In this document: positions 42,374 through 54,336 of the stretch, piece after piece
Layout of the letters: each line of letters starts with the position of its first letter
Numbering within the stretch: the first letter of the stretch is position 1
Source: Zea mays
Taxonomy: Eukaryota > Streptophyta > Magnoliopsida > Poales > Poaceae
Reading direction: 5' to 3'
Assembly (NCBI RefSeq): GCF_902167145.1
Contig: NC_050101.1
Coordinates: 113,737,789 to 113,801,788, forward strand
DNA: 64,000 bases
Program-made: the position numbers and the translations under genes
Notes under the pieces: generated by a model
Seen by the model: the letters and a program-made list of their open reading frames with translations, nothing else
What the model was told of the DNA's origin: nothing
The model's database searches: none

Positions 42374-42982
42374 TGTTGAGCACCATTTGTGGCACTAGGC
42401 ACGGTAAGATGATCCGACCTTGAGGCCCGGATGGTCCGGCCCGCGGACGGTCCGACCATAGACGTGGATGGTCGTGGTGAATAGATCGAATCAGACGGTT
42501 AAAACCCATATCTCATCGCGTGTTTGGTCCTCTAATTCCGCGGGAGCTGTTGGATAATGCTTAGAAACGGGTCTAGATCTCCCACTTATATATTTGAAGG
42601 GGTATGGTCGATTGAACAACCAACAATCGATAAAACAATCAATTTACCTTCAATTTTTTACCTTTTGTCACAGGAGTAGACAGTAACATAGATTTCTTCC
42701 TCTAATCTTCACCTCTCTCCGGCTCTACGTCGTTTAGAGACGTCTTGGGTGGCCTGCCGATTCCAAGACAAACCCTAGGATCTCTCCTCGTCGACAGGTC
42801 CCTCCCGGGAGCGAGATCTAGGTGTTGTTGGCAAACTTCGTCGCCTCTGCGCACGCGCGGACCGTCTGGCTCGTCGGGCAGAAACCCTAGCCTTCGCGCC
42901 AAGTTGTGGACCATCCGCGCTTCTGCAGAGAGCACCACCGCCGGTACTCATCGTAGTGATTGGGCCTAGATCGGCGCCAACA
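42374..42982 (+). repeat. 5' LTR of the decayed gypsy element (609 bp)
   Basis: Termini TGTTGAGCACC and GGCGCCAACA form the inverted repeat TGTTG/CAACA. It contains several GGTCCG/CGGACC blocks. The PBS-like TGGCGACCCCGCTG follows at 42990, of the TGGCGAC type common in such elements. Confidence 0.75.
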
Positions 42983-42999
42983 CAATTTTTGGCGACCCC

Positions 43000-45900
43000 G
43001 CTGATGAACTTGTGTAAATATCTATCATATCGCCCCTCAATGGCCGGTTCAAAAGATAGCTCTGACATCTCCCCCAACAACATCATTGAGCCAACCCTGC
43101 CAGCTGAAGAATAACTGGAGTTTGAGGAGCACAAGGAGCAGATGATCAAGGAAGCACAAGCGAAGTTCTGGCCAACTTCAGAGTGGACATGAATAACAAG
43201 GTCGTTCGACAATGGGCGTCTGATCTGGCTTCGCTCCAACCTGCTACGGCTACCCCCAAGGTAAGTGAAACAAACAAAATCCAATCTCTTACACCTTACA
43301 TAGATGAGCAGCGAGACCAAATGCAACAAATTATAAGGGGTATGCAAAGTGACTATAAGAGGCTAGCACACACATTTGATAAATCTGTTGTCGCAAATTT
43401 CCCTTCGCACGAGGTTGAATTAGGGGAAAACACATGTGATTCATCGGCTGCAGATTGGCATGGCCAATCACAACCCCTTTACGGGATGCCGATGGACACA
43501 TACCCTGGACAACCATAGCATCCTACACAAATCGAGGGTAAATCCGCCGATCTATGCATGGTCAGACCGTCCGCGCGTGGGCGCAGACCAATGGTGGCCG
43601 GTCCCATTTTTAGAATCAAAGTATCAAGATCCGCACCCGAGTCGCCACGTTCTACGCAAACCTTAAACGAACAATTCGAACCATCCACGCATAGCGCCGG
43701 ACAGTCCGAATACGTTAACGGCTGTCATCGACATAACGAGTGAAGAGATTACCGGTGCATTCCGAGATAAGCTCAGATTTAGCATGATCCTTGGGGAAGT
43801 CATATTGGAGGCCCTATGATAGCCGATTTGATTATCACCCGTACCCACAAGAAACTAGTATACTCGAATTCGCAAAAAATCGAGTGAACAGGGTAAGAGC
43901 ACGCACAAACACATAGGACAGTTCCTAGCACAATTAGGAGAATTGGCCAACATAAAGGTGTTCCGTGTAGGTCTATTTTAACTGTCCCTAACATGAAATG
44001 CATTCGTGTGGTGCGCTACACTGTCTCCTCATTCTATTTTTGGTGGGAGAATTAGAACAAAAATTTCATGGCCATTTCTTCTTCGGCGATTATGAGTTAG
44101 ATCTATCCCTACGACAAGGGAAAGATGAATCGGTTAATGAATACATCGAGAGGTTTAGGGTTTAACTTTAATGGAATGCATTATTATTTAAAAGAAAGAT
44201 TAGAAGTCATTCAGTTTTTTCACGCTAGCTTAGTTACACAAGAGAGCTTTAGCTTGTGAAAGCCGAAGCAAAGATACTTCTAAAGCGGTTCGTCACAATG
44301 TCCATTTGGTAAATGCAACCAGAGTAGCTCGGATGACAAATCAAAAGAGGTGTACGTTGCTGAAATGATTTGGCCAAAACAGGCCAAGTCTTCAGCTTGT
44401 TCCTCCTTGCAGGCGGTTCAAAAGTAACGACAAGAAGAGTTTAAGTTTACATTATTGTTGGCAAATGTGATAAAATATTCGATGAATTACTCAAAAATGA
44501 CAACATTAAGATAAACCATACTATTCCATCCGTCGACGAACTCAAACGCCACGCATACTGCAAGTGGCACAACTCATTCTCTCACGCCAGTAATGATTGT
44601 AATGTGTTTCAATGATAGCTCCAATCGGCCATTAACGAGGGACGATTGAAATTTTAGGAAATGCAGGTGGACACGAAGCCCTTCCCAATTAACATGATCA
44701 ACTTTGATGGAAATAATTTCTGATTCGACCTAGCGTGGTGATAAGGGCAAGGGCAAGGAGATCATCATCGGTGACACACGAGAGGCTGATGAAAATACTA
44801 AATTTTCTCACAGGAAAGTGATGGCGGAAAAAACTCCTGATGGAGGGGAGACCTTGAAGATCACCATCACGATCTCCAATGTTGGGGGCAGACGCAGGCA
44901 GTCGGTCAGGCACGGACCCTTATCCTGTGCACCGCAAACAGTCCGACGCAAAGACGTGGACGATCTGGGACACCGCCGGACAGTCCGGACTGATCAAGCG
45001 GATAGTCCGGCAATGCCTAGGAGCAACTGAAAGGGAAATGTGCCCTTGGGCCATTTCTATAAATGTTTTGGTGATTAGATGTCCAACACATATTGTTTTG
45101 GTTGATATGTGCTAAGTGTTACAGAGATGCAAATCAAGAATCAAGGTATGACTATAGCCTTAGTGAATTGTTTTTGGTACTAATATATTCCTCTAAGTGC
45201 TAGGAACCTTATCAAGTCAAATAAGATTGGATTGGAGAAGTGTGGCTAAGTCTAGCCAGACTTGCACCAGCCTGCGGTGCACCGGACTGTCCGGTGCACA
45301 CACTGGTTCAGCGGTAAACTCTCTGCTCTCGAGAATTGTCAAGGGTGTCGTGGCTAAAATTCACTAGACTATCCGGTGAGCCATCAGCGCCCGTGCCAAC
45401 GGTCGGCAGCGCGATCAGCGGGCGACGCATGTCGAGAGCCAACGGTCACCAGGTCGCACCGTACTGTCTGGTGCGCCAAGGGGACCAAGGGCTCAACAGT
45501 CGGCTTCGCCAGAGAAGGAAAGAAATCGAGCACTGTTCATGTCCGGTGGTGCACCGGACTGTCCAAGTGCGCCAACCGATAGAAGGCCAGAATTGCCTAC
45601 CAAATAGAGATCCAACGGCTCCTAGCTGCCTTGGGGCTATAAAAGGGACCCCTAGGCGCATGGAGCACAACACCAAGCCTCCATTGAACATCCTAAGACG
45701 CCTAGACTCCGCAAGCACGCATTCAGATCATTGCCTTTAAGATTTGAGCACTTGTTGAGTTGTAGACTCACTGCGCTGTGTTTCTGTGCTCGATTCTTGA
45801 CTTGTGTGCGTGTCATTGTTGTGACTCTAGTTCTTGCGTGTGTTTCTTTCCCTCCCTTACTCTTGTGGTTTTCATTGAGATCAATATTGTAAGAGTGAGA

Positions 45901-46592
45901 GACTCCAACTTGTGGAGATTCCTCACAAAAGGGAAACATCTACTAAGGAAGAAAACCGTGGTATTCAAGTGGATCATTGGATCACTTGAAAGGGGTTGAG
46001 TGCAACCCTCGTCCATTGGGACGCCACAACGTGGAAGTAAGCAAGTGTTCTACTTGGCCGAACCATGGGATAAAATTCGCCGTGTAACCTGTCGTTATTC
46101 TTGTGTGATTCTCTCTGCTTCTATTCACTTGATAATTGCTCTAAGTTTAATTCTCACTTTGTGAAGATCAATTAAGTGAAGGAGTCATCTCTCTCTCTTT
46201 AGACATAGCACTTTGGTTTTGATTTCACTAACACTTCATAGACCAAGTTTGTGCTATTTAGTGTTGATTTTTACAAGATCACCTATTCACCCCCCTCTAG
46301 GTGCTCTCAGCAGCGACGACCATGTACCTCCAAACCTCGCCAACCAGAAATAGTTACGTGGAAGACAAACACGTTCAAGGCATCCAGTCGACTGGTCAAA
46401 TCTGGCCCGATCTTTGATCAATTATTATCTAAATATATGAATAAGAAGGCCGACCTAAGTGACCGGCCAACAAAGAGACCTCGCTCAACCACTTAGGAGC
46501 GACAGCCGGTAAGACCGATTGGAAAATCTCACCAATCGGAAAGGTCAATAGGTTATAATGTCCAATTAAGAGACCTAATGTACCTACATGGA
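43000..46592 (+). pseudogene. gag: Gypsy gag remnant (interrupted)
   Basis: Pieces visible in all three frames: EQKFHGHFFFGDYELDL and LRQGKDESVNEYIERFR (about 44050-44160), then KIFDELLKNDNIKINHTI, VDELKRHAYCKWHNSF (the pre-finger CKWHNSFSHASNDC block, about 44460-44610) and FQEMQVDTKPFPINMINF-like sequence. After the solo LTR, WKTNTFKASSRLVKSGP and FDQLLSKYMNKKADLSD follow (46360-46490). Many stops; not functional. Confidence 0.75.
45028..46309 (+). mobile_element. Sirevirus solo LTR (1282 bp)
   Basis: It starts TGAAAGGGAAATGTGCCC and ends CTCTAGGTGCTCTCA, the Sirevirus LTR in plus orientation, with a TATAAAAG box at 45638-45645. Gypsy gag continues on both sides, so the internal region was lost by LTR-LTR recombination. 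The flanks are GCAAC (45023-45027) and GCAGC (46310-46314), a 5-bp target duplication with one change. The LTR is diverged from the Sirevirus 1 LTR, so it is older. Confidence 0.9.
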
Positions 46593-47883
46593 TGAAAGGG
46601 AATTAGGCTTACACCTATTTCCTAATTAAATTTGGTGGTTGAGTTGCCCAACACAAATAATTGGACTAACTAGTTTGCTCTAGTCTATAAGTTATACAGG
46701 TGCCAAAGGTTCACATTAAGCCAATAAAAAGACCAAGAAATGGGTTCAACCAAAGAGCAAGGGATAACCTAAGGCTGCCCTGGTCTGGCGCACCGGACTG
46801 TCCGGTGTGCCACCGGACAGTGTCCGGTGCACCAGGGGACTCCAAGCCAAACTTCGCACCTTCGGGAATTCTCAGAGATGCTTCACTATAATTCACCGGA
46901 CTGTCCGGTGTACCACCGGACAGTGTCCGGTGCTCTAGAGGAGAGCGGCTCTGAACTCGCCAGCTTCGGATTTCTGCTCCGCTATAATTCACCGGACATG
47001 TCCGGTGCACACCGGACTGTCCGGTGAGCCAACGGAGCAAAGGCTACTTCGCGCCAACGGTCGACTACAACGCATTAAATGTGCGCTAGCGAGCGCAGAG
47101 GAGCAGAGCATGCGCGGGTGGCACACCGGACAGTCTACAGGACCTGTCCGGTGCACCACCGGATAGCCAGGCGGGTCCACTCGTCAGAACTCCAACGGTC
47201 GGAACCCAACGGCCTGGTGACGTGGCTGGCGCACCGGACAGTGTCCGGTGGCGCACCGGACTGTCCGGTGCGCCATGCGACGGCAGCCTCCACCAAACGA
47301 CTAGTTTGGTGGTTGGGGTTATAAATACCCCCAACCACCCCACATTCAAGTCATCCAAGTTTTCTAGCTTCCAACCACTTACAAGAGCTAGGCATTCAAT
47401 ACAAGACACACCCAAGCGATCAAATCCTCTCCCAAATTCCACAAAAGCTTTAGTGTTAAGTGAGAGTGATTTGTTGTGTTCTTTTGAGCTCTTGCGCTTG
47501 GATTGCTTTATTTCTCATTCTTTCTTGAGATCAAACTCACTTGTAAATTGAGGCAAGAGACACCAATCATGTGGTGATCCTTGTGGGAACTTTGTGTTCC
47601 AAGTGATTGAGAAGAAAAGCTCACTCGGTCCAAGGGACCGTTTGAGAGAGGGAAAGGGTTGAAAGAGACCCGGTCTTTGTGACCACCTCAACGGGGAGTA
47701 GGTTTGCAAGAACCGAACCTCGGTAAAACAAATCCACGTGTCACACTCTTTATTCGCTTACGATTTGTTTTACGCCCTCTCTCTCGGACTCGTTTCTATT
47801 TCTAACGCTAACCCGGCTTGTAGTTGTGATTAATTTTGTAAATTTCAGTTTTGCCCTATTCACCCCCCTCTAGGCGACTTTCA
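46593..47883 (+). repeat. 5' LTR of Sirevirus 2 (1291 bp)
   Basis: It starts TGAAAGGG and ends GCGACTTTCA. It contains many CACCGGACTGTCCGGTG-type palindromes (about 46788-47275) and a TATAAATA box at 47320-47327. The PBS TTGGTATCAGAGCCCGG follows at 47885. Confidence 0.95.
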
Positions 47884-47884
47884 A

Positions 47885-47901
47885 TTGGTATCAGAGCCCG
47901 G
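47885..47901 (+). other. Primer binding site of Sirevirus 2
   Basis: TTGGTATCAGAGCCCGG, a perfect initiator Met tRNA type site one base inside the LTR end. Confidence 0.92.
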
Positions 47902-47931
47902 TGCTTCATTAGAGCCTAATCACTCGAAGTG

Positions 47932-50565
47932 ATGTCGGGAGAACACGCCAAGAAGGATATGGAGACCGGTGACAAGCCCACTACAAGTCACGGGAAGACT
48001 TCATCGGAAGAGTCCCGCAAAAAGGAGAAAGGGAAGGAGAAGAAAGCCTCCTCCCACAAGTCGCATCAGAGTGGCGACAAGAAAAAGAAGATGAGGAGGG
48101 TGGTCTACTACGAGACCGATACGTCATCACCTTCCACCTCCGGCTCCGACGCGCCCTCCGTAACTTCTAAGCGCCATGAGCGCAAGAAGTTTAGTAAGAT
48201 CCCCTTACGCTATCCTCGCACTCCTAGACATACACCTTTACTTTCCGTCCCATTAGGCAAACCACCAACATTTGATGGTGAAGATTATGCTAGGTGGAGT
48301 GATTTAATGCGATTTCATCTAACCTCACTCCACAAAAGTATATGGGATGTTGTTGAGTTTGGTGTACAGGTACCATCCATAGGGGATGAAGATTATGATG
48401 TGGATGAAGTGGCCCAAATTGAGCACTTCAACTCCCAAGCCACAACTATACTCCTCGCCTCTCTAAGTCGAGAGGGGTATAACAAGGTGCAAGGATTAAA
48501 GAGCGCCAAGGAAGTTTGGGACGTGCTCAAGACCGCGCACGAGGGAGATGAGCTAACCAAGATCACCAAGCGGGAGATGATCGAGGGGGAGCTCGATCGC
48601 TTCCGGCTTCGCAAAGGAGAAGAGCTACAAGACATGTACAACCGGCTCAAAACCTTGGTGAACCAAGTGCGCAACCTCGGGAGCAAAAAGTGGGATGACC
48701 ACGAGATGGTTAAGGTTATTCTTAGATCACTTATTTTCCTTAACCCTACTCAAGTTCAATTAATTCGTGGTAATCCTAGATATACACTAATGACTCCCGA
48801 GGAAGTAATCGGGAATTTTGTAAGCTTTGAGTATATGATCAAGGGCTCAAAGAAAATCAATGAGCTAGATGATCCCTCCACATCCGAAGCACAACCAGTT
48901 GCATTCAAGGCAACGGAGGAGAAGAAGGAGGAGTCTACATCAAGTAGACAACCAATCGACGCCTCAAAGCTCGACAATGAGGAAATGGCGCTCGTCATCA
49001 AGAGCTTCCGCCAAATTGTCAAGCAAAGGAGGGGGAAAGATTACAAGCCTCGCTCCAAGAAGGTTTACTACAAGTGTGGTAAGCCCGGTCACTTTATAGC
49101 AAAATGTCCTATTTCTAGTGAGAGTGACAGGGGCGACGACAAGAAGGGGAGAAGAAAGGAGAAGAAGAAATACTACAAGAAGAAGGGTGGCGACGCCCAT
49201 GTATGCCGCGAGTGGGATTCGGACGAGAGCTCCTCCGACTCCTCCGACGAGGACGCCTCCAACATCGCCATCAACAAAGGCCTTCTCTTCCCCAACGTCG
49301 GCCACAAGTGCCTCATGGCAAATGACGGCAAAAAGAAGAAGGTTAAATCTAAATCCTCCACTAAATATGAGTCCTCTAGTGATGATAATGCTAGTGATGA
49401 GGAAGATAATTTGCGTACCCTTTTTGCCAACCTAAACATGCAACAAAAGGAAAAATTAAATGAGTTGATTAGTGCTATTCATGAGAAGGATGATCTCTTG
49501 GACTCCCAAGAGGACTTCCTTATTAAAGAAAACAAAAGGCATGTTAAGGTTAAACATGCTTATGCTCTAGAAGTAGACAAATGTGAAAATTTATCTAGTG
49601 AGCTAAGCACTTGCCATGAGACTATTAACAACCTTAGAAATGAGAATGCCAAATTAATTGCTAAGGTTGATTTAAATGCTTGTGATGTTTCTATTCCCAA
49701 TCTTAGAAATGATAATGATGATTTGCTTGCTAAGATTGAAGAATTAAACATTTCTCTTGCTAGCCTTAGGATTGAGAATGAAAAATTGCTGGCTAAGGCT
49801 AAAGAACTAGATGTTTGCAATGTTACAATTTCCGATCTTAGAGATAAAAATGATATATTGCGTGCTAAGATTGTTGAACATAATTCTTGCAAACCCTCTA
49901 TATCTACCACTGAGCATGTCACCATTTGCACTAGATGTAGAGATGTTGATATTGATGCTATTCATGATCATATGGTATTAATTAAGCAACAAAATGATCA
50001 TATAGCAAAATTAGATGCTAAAATTGCCGAGCATGAACTTGAAAATGAAAAATTTAAATTTGCTCGTAGTATGCTTTATAGTGGGAGACGCCCTGACATT
50101 AAGGATGGCATTGGCTTCCAACAGGGAGGCAATGTCAAACTTAATGGCCCTCCTAAGAAATTGTACAACTTTGTTAAGGGCAAGGCTCCCATGCCTCAGG
50201 ATAACGAGGGTTACATTTTGTACCCTGCCGGTTATCCTGAGAGCAAAATTAGGAGAATTCATTCTAGGAAGTTTCACTCTGGCCCTAACCATGCATTTAT
50301 GTGTAAGGGTGAGACATCTAGTTATAGGCAACCAACCCGTGCTAAGTTGCCTAAGAAGAAAACTCCTAGTGCATCAAATGATCATGACATTTCATTTAAA
50401 ACTTTTGATGCATCATATGTCTTAACTAACAAATCCGGCAAGGTAGTTGCCAAATATGTTGGGGGCAAGCACAAGGGGTCAAAGACTTGTGTTTGGGTAC
50501 CCAAAGTTCTTGTGTCTAATGCCAAAGGACCCAAAACCATTTGGGTACCTAAAGTCAAGAACTAA
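47932..50565 (+). CDS. gag: Sirevirus 2 gag, zinc finger damaged
   Basis: 877 codons from the ATG at 47932 (the GTG three bases earlier is unlikely). A Lys/Ser-rich N-terminus precedes a copia gag domain (PPTFDGEDYARWSDLMRFHL, then IEGELDRFRLRKGEELQDMY). The zinc knuckle is near residue 379; it reads YYKCGKPGHFIAKC, so the first zinc-binding Cys is a Tyr. A long heptad-rich region with internal repeats (LRNDNDDLLAKIEEL, LRIENEKLLAKAKEL, LRDKNDILRAKIVEH; about 560-650) forms a strong coiled coil. It ends TIWVPKVKN and TAA. The frame is fully open. Confidence 0.93.
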   Translation: MSGEHAKKDMETGDKPTTSHGKTSSEESRKKEKGKEKKASSHKSHQSGDKKKKMRRVVYYETDTSSPSTSGSDAPSVTSKRHERKKFSKIPLRYPRTPRHTPLLSVPLGKPPTFDGEDYARWSDLMRFHLTSLHKSIWDVVEFGVQVPSIGDEDYDVDEVAQIEHFNSQATTILLASLSREGYNKVQGLKSAKEVWDVLKTAHEGDELTKITKREMIEGELDRFRLRKGEELQDMYNRLKTLVNQVRNLGSKKWDDHEMVKVILRSLIFLNPTQVQLIRGNPRYTLMTPEEVIGNFVSFEYMIKGSKKINELDDPSTSEAQPVAFKATEEKKEESTSSRQPIDASKLDNEEMALVIKSFRQIVKQRRGKDYKPRSKKVYYKCGKPGHFIAKCPISSESDRGDDKKGRRKEKKKYYKKKGGDAHVCREWDSDESSSDSSDEDASNIAINKGLLFPNVGHKCLMANDGKKKKVKSKSSTKYESSSDDNASDEEDNLRTLFANLNMQQKEKLNELISAIHEKDDLLDSQEDFLIKENKRHVKVKHAYALEVDKCENLSSELSTCHETINNLRNENAKLIAKVDLNACDVSIPNLRNDNDDLLAKIEELNISLASLRIENEKLLAKAKELDVCNVTISDLRDKNDILRAKIVEHNSCKPSISTTEHVTICTRCRDVDIDAIHDHMVLIKQQNDHIAKLDAKIAEHELENEKFKFARSMLYSGRRPDIKDGIGFQQGGNVKLNGPPKKLYNFVKGKAPMPQDNEGYILYPAGYPESKIRRIHSRKFHSGPNHAFMCKGETSSYRQPTRAKLPKKKTPSASNDHDISFKTFDASYVLTNKSGKVVAKYVGGKHKGSKTCVWVPKVLVSNAKGPKTIWVPKVKN

Positions 50566-50578
50566 ACTTGTTTTGTAG

Positions 50579-53044
50579 GTTTATGCATCCGGGGGCTCAA
50601 GTTGGATCATCGATAGCGGGTGCACAAACCACATGACAGGGGAGAAGAAAATGTTCTCCTCCTATGAGAAAAACCAAGATCCCCAACGAGCTATCACATT
50701 CGGGGATGAAAATCAAGGTTTGGTCAAAGGTTTGGGTAAAATTGCTATATCACCTGACCATTCCATTTCCAATGTTTTTCTTATAGATTCTTTAGATTAC
50801 AACTTGCTTTCAGTTTCGCAACTATGTAAAATGGGCTACAACTGTCTTTTTACAGATGTAGGTGTTACTGTCTTTAGAAGAAGTGATTATTCAATAGCAT
50901 TTAAGGGAGTGTTAAAGGGTCAGCTATACTTAGTAGATTTTGATAGAGCTGAACTCGACACTTGCTTAATTGCTAAGACTAACATGGGCTGGCTCTGGCA
51001 TCGCCGACTAGCACATGTTGGAATGAAGAATCTTCACAAGCTTCTAAAGGGAGAACACATTTTGGGACTAATAAATGTTCACTTTGAGAAAGACAGGATT
51101 TGTAGCGCATGTCAGGCAGGGAAGCAAGTTGGAGTTCATCATCCACACAAAAACATCATGACGACTGACAGGCCACTCGAGCTCCTACACATGGATCTAT
51201 TCGGCCTGATAGCTTACATAAGCATCGGCGGGAGTAAGTACTGTCTAGTAATAGTGGATGATTATTCTCGCTTCACTTGGGTGTTCTTTTTGCAGGAAAA
51301 ATCTCATACCCAAGAGACCTTAAAGGGATTCTTGAGACGGGCTCAAAATGAGTTCGGCTTAAGGATTAAGAAAATTAGAAGCGGCAACGGGACGGAGTTC
51401 AAGAACTCTCAAATTGAAGGCTTCCTTGAGGAGGAGGGCATCAAGCATGAGTTCTCTTCTCCCTACACCCCACAACAAAATGGTGTAGTGGAGAGGAAGA
51501 ATAGAACTCTATTGGACATGGCAAGAACCATGCTTGATGAGTACAAAACTTCGGATCGGTTTTGGGCCGAAGCGGTCAACACCGCCTGCTACGCCAGCAA
51601 CCGGTTGTATCTACACCGAATCCTCAAGAAGACATCATACGAACTCCTAACCGGTAAAAAGCCCAATATTTCATATTTTAGAGTCTTTGGTAGCAAATGC
51701 TTTATTCTTGTTAAAAGAGGTAGAAAATCTAAATTTGCTCCTAAGACTGTAGAAGGCTTTTTACTAGGATATGATTCAAACACAAGGGCATATAGAGTCT
51801 TTAACAAGTCCTCGGGACTAGTTGAAGTTTCTTGTGACGTTGTGTTTGATGAGACTAACGGCTCTCAAGTAGAGCAAGTTGATCTTGATGAGATAGGTGA
51901 TGAAGAGGCTCCGTGCATCGCACTAAGGAACATGTCCATTGGGGATGTGTGTCCTAAGGAATCCAAAGAGACTCCAAATGCACAAGATCAACCATCCTCC
52001 TCCACGCAAGCATCTCCACCAACTCAAAATGAGGATGAGGCTCAAGTTGATGAAGGAGAAGATCAAAAAGATGAGCCACCTCAAGATGACGGCAATGATC
52101 AAGGGGGAGATGCAAATTATCAAGACAAGGAGGATGAAGAACCAAGACCGCCACACCCAAGAGTCCACCAAGCAATCCAACGAGATCACCCCGTCGACAC
52201 CATCCTCGGCGACATTCATAAGGGGGTAACCACTCGATCTCATGTTGCTCATTTTTGTGAACATTACTCTTTTGTTTCCTCTATTGAGCCACACAGGGTA
52301 AAGGAAGCACTACAAGATTCGGATTGGGTGGTGGCGATGCAAGAGGAGCTCAACAATTTCACAAGGAACAAGGTATGGCATTTGGTTCCACGTCCTAATC
52401 AAAATGTTGTAGGAACCAAGTGGGTGTTCCGCAACAAGCAAGATGAGCATGGTGTGGTGACAACGAACAAAGCCCGACTTGTGGCCAAGGGATACTCACA
52501 AGTCGAAGGTTTGGATTTTCGGTGAAACGTATGCACCCGTAGCTAGGCTAGAATCAATTCGCATTTTACTTGCCTATGCTACTTACCATGGCTTCAAGCT
52601 TTATCAAATGGACGTGAAAAGTGCCTTCCTCAATGGACCAATCAAGGAAGAGGTCTATGTTGAGCAACCTCCCGGCTTTGAAGATAGTGAGTACCCTAAC
52701 CATGTTTATAAACTCTCTAAGGTGCTTTATGGGCTCAAGCAAGCCCCAAGAGCATGGTATGAATGCCTAAGAGATTTCCTTATCACTAATGGCTTCAAAG
52801 TCGGAAAGGCCGATCCTACTCTATTCACTAAAACTCTTGACAATGATTTGTTTGTATGCCAAATTTATGTTGATGGTATTATATTTGGGTCTACTAACGA
52901 ATCTACATGTGAACAATTTAGTAGGATCATGACACAAAAATTCGAGATGTGTATGATGGGGGAGTTGAAGTACTTCTTGGGATTTCAAGTGAAGCAACTC
53001 CAAGAGGGCACCTTCATTAGCCAAACAAAGTACATTCAAGACAT
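50579..53044 (+). pseudogene. pol: Sirevirus 2 pol, frameshifted and cut
   Basis: The frame begins at GTTTATGCATCC, right after an in-frame TAG. Protease [14 protein letters not shown], pre-integrase [16 protein letters not shown], and integrase ([35 protein letters not shown]) follow. RT starts with [18 protein letters not shown] at about 52520 is an insertion relative to the family (GLDF then [12 protein letters not shown]), so the first frame ends at 52525 and RT continues in the next frame to 53044. In the integrase, RSGNGTEF has Gly where the catalytic Asp (SDNGSEF) is expected. The YVDDIIFGS motif reads YVDGIIFGS. Confidence 0.9.
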
Positions 53045-54336
53045 TGAGAGCACCTAGAGGGGGGGTGAATAGGTGATCCTGTAAAACTTAAAACTTAACA
53101 CCACAAACTTGATTAAGAGTTAGAACAATGAAATCAAGTGAGTAGAGAGGAGAGCTCTTGTGAAGCACAATAGACACAATAAGGACAAGCACAAGAGACA
53201 CGAGGATTTATCCCGTGGTTCGGCCAAGTACAAAACTTGCCTACTCCACGTTGTGGCGTCCCAACGGACGAGAGTTGCACTCAACTCCTCTCAAGTGATC
53301 CAATGATCAACTTGAATACCACGGTGTTTTTCTTTACTTTACTCTTTCTCGTTTGCGAGGAATCTCCACAACTTGGAGTCTCTCGCCCTTACAATAAGAA
53401 TCACAATGAAGCACAAGAGTAAGGGAGGGAAGCAACACACTCAAATCCATAGCAAATACGCACACACAAGATCAAGACTTGAGCTCAAGACAATATCTCG
53501 AGGTTCTCACTAGAACGGAGCTCAAATAACTAAGAATGTCGAACAAGTGCGCAAGAATGAAGTGTGAATGATCAACAATGCTCAAAGAATGTTTGGTGTG
53601 CTCCTCCATGCGCCTAGGGGTCCCTTTTATAGCCCCAAGGTAGCTAGGAGCCGTTGAGAGCATTTCAAGAAGGCAATTCTTGCCTTCTGTCGCCTGGCGC
53701 ACCGGACAGTCCGGTGCACCACCGGACACTGTCCGGTGCAGATTTCTTTCCTTCTTTGGAGAAGCCGACCGTTGGCGCTTTGGAGCCGTTGGCGCACCAG
53801 ACATTGTCCGGTGCACACCGGACAGTACGGTGCCCCTTCTGACCGTTGGCTCTTGCCACGCGTCGCGCGCGGATTATGCGGCCGACCGTTGGCCCGACCG
53901 ACTGTTGGCTCACCGGACAGTCCGGTGCGCCACCGGACAGTCCGGTGATTTATAGCCGTACGCCGTTAATTGCTTCCTGAGAGCAGCCAGTTGACATACG
54001 CCGGCCTGGCGCACTGGACACTGTCCGATGCACCACCGGACACTGTCCGGTGCACCACTGGACACTGTTATGTGCACCACCGGACAGTCCGGTGCACCCA
54101 GACCGAGCTGTCTTTGGCTGAACAAAGCCATCTCTTTTCCAACTTGATTTCTCCTGTTTCCAGCACTTAGACACAATACATTAGTCTCCAAAACAATGTA
54201 CTAAGTCTTAGAAACATACCTTTTTACTTGATTTGCACTTTGTCCATCACTTTGCATAGATTAACATAAGTCCACTTGTGTTGGCACTCAATCACCAAAA
54301 TACTTAGAAATGGCCCAAGGGCACATTTCCCTTTCA
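53045..54336 (-). repeat. 3' LTR of Sirevirus 3 (1292 bp)
   Basis: TGAGAGCACC...CCCTTTCA. It contains the CACCGGACAGTCCGGTG palindrome cluster, more decayed than in Sirevirus 1, and a TATAAAA box on the minus strand near 53630. Confidence 0.94.

Larger units (their letters stand above)
42374..46592 (+). mobile_element. Decayed TAT/gypsy element, 5' part
   Basis: 5' LTR 42374-42982, PBS, and a gag region (about 43000-46592) riddled with stops and frameshifts. It is interrupted by a Sirevirus solo LTR (45028-46309) and then cut by Sirevirus 2 at 46593. Recognisable gag pieces fit the TAT-type gypsy gag of grasses. It is the oldest layer of the stack that runs to the end of the window. Confidence 0.8.
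46593..53044 (+). mobile_element. Sirevirus 2 (plus strand), truncated in RT by Sirevirus 3
   Basis: 5' LTR 46593-47883, PBS, gag, and pol through the first half of RT, interrupted at 53045. The remainder should lie beyond the window. The LTR sequence (TGAAAGGGAATTAGGC...) differs from Sireviruses 1 and 3, so it is another family (Ji-like or related). pol has a one-base insertion and gag a damaged zinc finger. Confidence 0.92.

Noticed and set aside
42775..43347. A 190-codon minus-strand frame across the gypsy LTR and leader
   Set aside because: It crosses the LTR end and PBS and has no domain; the plus strand explains the region.
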